Shown: one piece after another, positions 62,673 through 64,000 of the stretch | Numbering within the stretch: position 1 is the stretch's first letter | Layout of the letters: each line of letters starts with the position of its first letter | NCBI GenBank assembly: GCA_902826615.1 | Contig: CADEFN010000002.1 | Coordinates: 372,001 to 436,000 of the forward strand | DNA: 64,000 nucleotides | Source of the DNA: an uncultured Gemmatimonadota bacterium | GTDB lineage: Bacteria; Gemmatimonadota; Gemmatimonadetes; Gemmatimonadales; Gemmatimonadaceae | Direction of reading: 5' to 3' | Notes under the pieces: generated by a model | Databases searched by the model: none | What the model saw: only the letters and a program-made list of their open reading frames with translations | What the model was told of the DNA's origin: nothing | Program-made: the position numbers and the translations under genes

Positions 62673-64000
62673 ATGCGCCGAATCCTCCGTTCCCTCGCGC
62701 GACACCCCGGCGGCAACTCGGCCGCTATCGTCATGGGGGCGATCGGCATTGGCCTCCTCACGCTCGGGCTCGCATTCACCGACGCCGCGCGCTGGCGGGC
62801 ACTCCCCTTTCCGGGCGCGCGAGAAGCCCTCGTCCTCTCCTCAACTCACGGCTCCACACGGGAGACACGCGAGGGAGTGCGCTGGTCCTTCCCGCGACTC
62901 CAGTACGTCCGAGACCACGCCAAAGCGCTCGCTCTGATCACGTCGTGGACTCCCACTTCTCTCAGCTTCGGCGCCCGGGAAGAACCCCTGGTGATCAGTG
63001 GTGAGTTTGTCTCGCGCCACTACTTCGCGCTCCTCGACGTGCGCCCATCGTCCGGTCGCACCTTCCTCGACGTCGAAGACACTCCGGGCGCCCCTGTACC
63101 GGTGGTGCTCGTCTCGGAGTCGTTCCGCATCGCACGGCAGCTCGCCGGCGATCCGGTCGGCATCGGCACGTCGCTCCTCCTCAACGGGCAGAACGTCACC
63201 GTCATCGGGGTGATGCCCGCGACCTTTCGTGGTCTGTCAGACGCCGCCGACCTCTGGCTCCCGGCACCCATGGCGCCCGTGCTGACCTATCCCGAGTACC
63301 TCACCACCAATCAGGACTTCATCACATTGCTCGCTCGGCCTCGCACCGGGAGCACTTTGGCCGATGCTCGGCGTGAGGCCGACGCATTGGCGACAGCGGC
63401 GTATCGGGCGATTCCATCTGACGACGTCGGACCAGAGGTGCGGGTGAGGGGCGACGCGGAATCGTTAGGTACTGCCCGGGTGAGGACCGAAGGACGGCGT
63501 GCGTCGACGCTGATCATGGCCGGGAGCAGCATTCTCTTTCTTCTCACAACCGCCAACCTGGTCGCGCTCATGCTGGGCCGCGTGCTCGCTCGTCAGCGCG
63601 AGACCGCCGTGACCATCGCGTTAGGTGCCACCGGCCACCGGGTCTGGCGCGCGCAGGTCGCCGAAGGCGTGGTACTCGTTGTGGCGGGCGCACTTCTGGC
63701 CCTGGCCGCCATGGTGCTCTGGCTACGTCTTGGAGGTGCCGCCGACCCTCTCGCCGCGGTAGGCCGCGGCGCCTTTGGGACCTTCTCGAGTCTCACCGCG
63801 GGCTGGCGGCTGATGGGCTGGTGGGCGCTGGCCACGCTGCTCACTACCGGGATGGTCGCGACAATACCTGCCTGGTGGTCCCGTCGTCACACCACACTCG
63901 AACATCTGCGCGAAGGCGCACATGGGTCGTCAGCCACGGGATTGTCTTTCAAACGCCCGGGAGCAGCTGCGGGAATTCTCGTTGCCCAGGGAACATTGGC
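62673..64000 (+). CDS. ADOP/MacB-like permease (C-terminus beyond window)
   Basis: 442 codons are open to the right edge. It starts without the ADOP helical domain (MRRILRSLARHPGGNSAAIVMGAIGIGLLTLGLA), like the permease at 45920. A MacB-PCD core (PVVLVSESFRIARQLAGDP, VIGVMPATFRGLSDAADLW) and the helices FLLTTANLVALMLGRVLARQRETAVTIALGA follow. No PadR gene is adjacent. Only the first half of the usual two-unit protein is visible. Confidence 0.85.
   Translation, partial: MRRILRSLARHPGGNSAAIVMGAIGIGLLTLGLAFTDAARWRALPFPGAREALVLSSTHGSTRETREGVRWSFPRLQYVRDHAKALALITSWTPTSLSFGAREEPLVISGEFVSRHYFALLDVRPSSGRTFLDVEDTPGAPVPVVLVSESFRIARQLAGDPVGIGTSLLLNGQNVTVIGVMPATFRGLSDAADLWLPAPMAPVLTYPEYLTTNQDFITLLARPRTGSTLADARREADALATAAYRAIPSDDVGPEVRVRGDAESLGTARVRTEGRRASTLIMAGSSILFLLTTANLVALMLGRVLARQRETAVTIALGATGHRVWRAQVAEGVVLVVAGALLALAAMVLWLRLGGAADPLAAVGRGAFGTFSSLTAGWRLMGWWALATLLTTGMVATIPAWWSRRHTTLEHLREGAHGSSATGLSFKRPGAAAGILVAQGTL

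Noticed and set aside
1-64000. tRNA, rRNA, CRISPR array, insertion sequence or prophage
   Set aside because: I read through for cloverleaf arms, spaced direct repeats, transposases and integrases and found none that I could support.

Overview
High-G+C (roughly 65% by eye), gene-dense bacterial chromosome with no rRNA, tRNA, CRISPR or phage genes visible. The mix of TonB-dependent SusC/SusD pairs, many PadR-controlled ADOP-type permeases, S9/M1 secreted peptidases, a sortilin-like Asp-box protein, a caa3 oxidase and an ECF42 sigma factor suggests Gemmatimonadota (Gemmatimonas-like). This is an inference; no phylogenetic marker gene is present.

Layout. 1-4.4 kb: edge-truncated FAD monooxygenase, secreted S9 peptidase, small zinc-ribbon membrane protein, decayed UbiA prenyltransferase. 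4.6-12.1 kb (minus): PadR repressor plus ADOP permease, and a 1444-residue protein of unknown function. 12.2-19.3 kb (plus): betaine/choline-type ABC importer whose binding protein and permease are fused, a membrane hybrid histidine kinase, an aspartase with an N-terminal cyclic-nucleotide-binding-like domain, and a small helical protein. 19.5-26.3 kb (plus): a PKD lipoprotein, a strong terminator, the caa3 cytochrome c oxidase operon (coxB with fused cytochrome c, ctaD, ctaE, ctaF) and an exported RidA. 26.3-30.6 kb: a 386-residue protein that shares a module with the 1444-residue protein, then a second PadR/ADOP pair behind a 21-bp palindrome. 30.7-34.8 kb: membrane protein, decayed SusD, NagX-like acyltransferase, DacB/PBP4. 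34.9-39.3 kb (minus): receiver-GAF-GGDEF protein, M1 aminopeptidase, saccharopine-dehydrogenase-like enzyme. 39.6-44.2 kb: SusC/SusD pair. 44.2-49.6 kb (minus): ECF42 sigma with YCII partner, a PadR-less ADOP permease, a P450. 49.7-62.6 kb: Asp-box protein, epoxide-hydrolase-like enzyme, DUF5107/TPR protein, third PadR/ADOP pair, SGNH lipoprotein, racemase-fold protein lacking both catalytic cysteines, glycosyltransferase. 62.7 kb to the edge: a fifth ADOP permease.

Most of the window serves envelope transport, secreted hydrolysis and respiration. The best candidates for something undescribed are (1) the pair of proteins at 7779-12113 and 26322-27482, which share a PGE...QT / ED...R.L.N.N...TQV module around a Gly/Ser-rich segment that looks membrane-active; (2) a dispersed intergenic palindrome made of 9-nt units (three copies) whose ends appear to supply stop codons; and (3) strong enrichment of GTTAGGC on both strands. 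All counts are manual.
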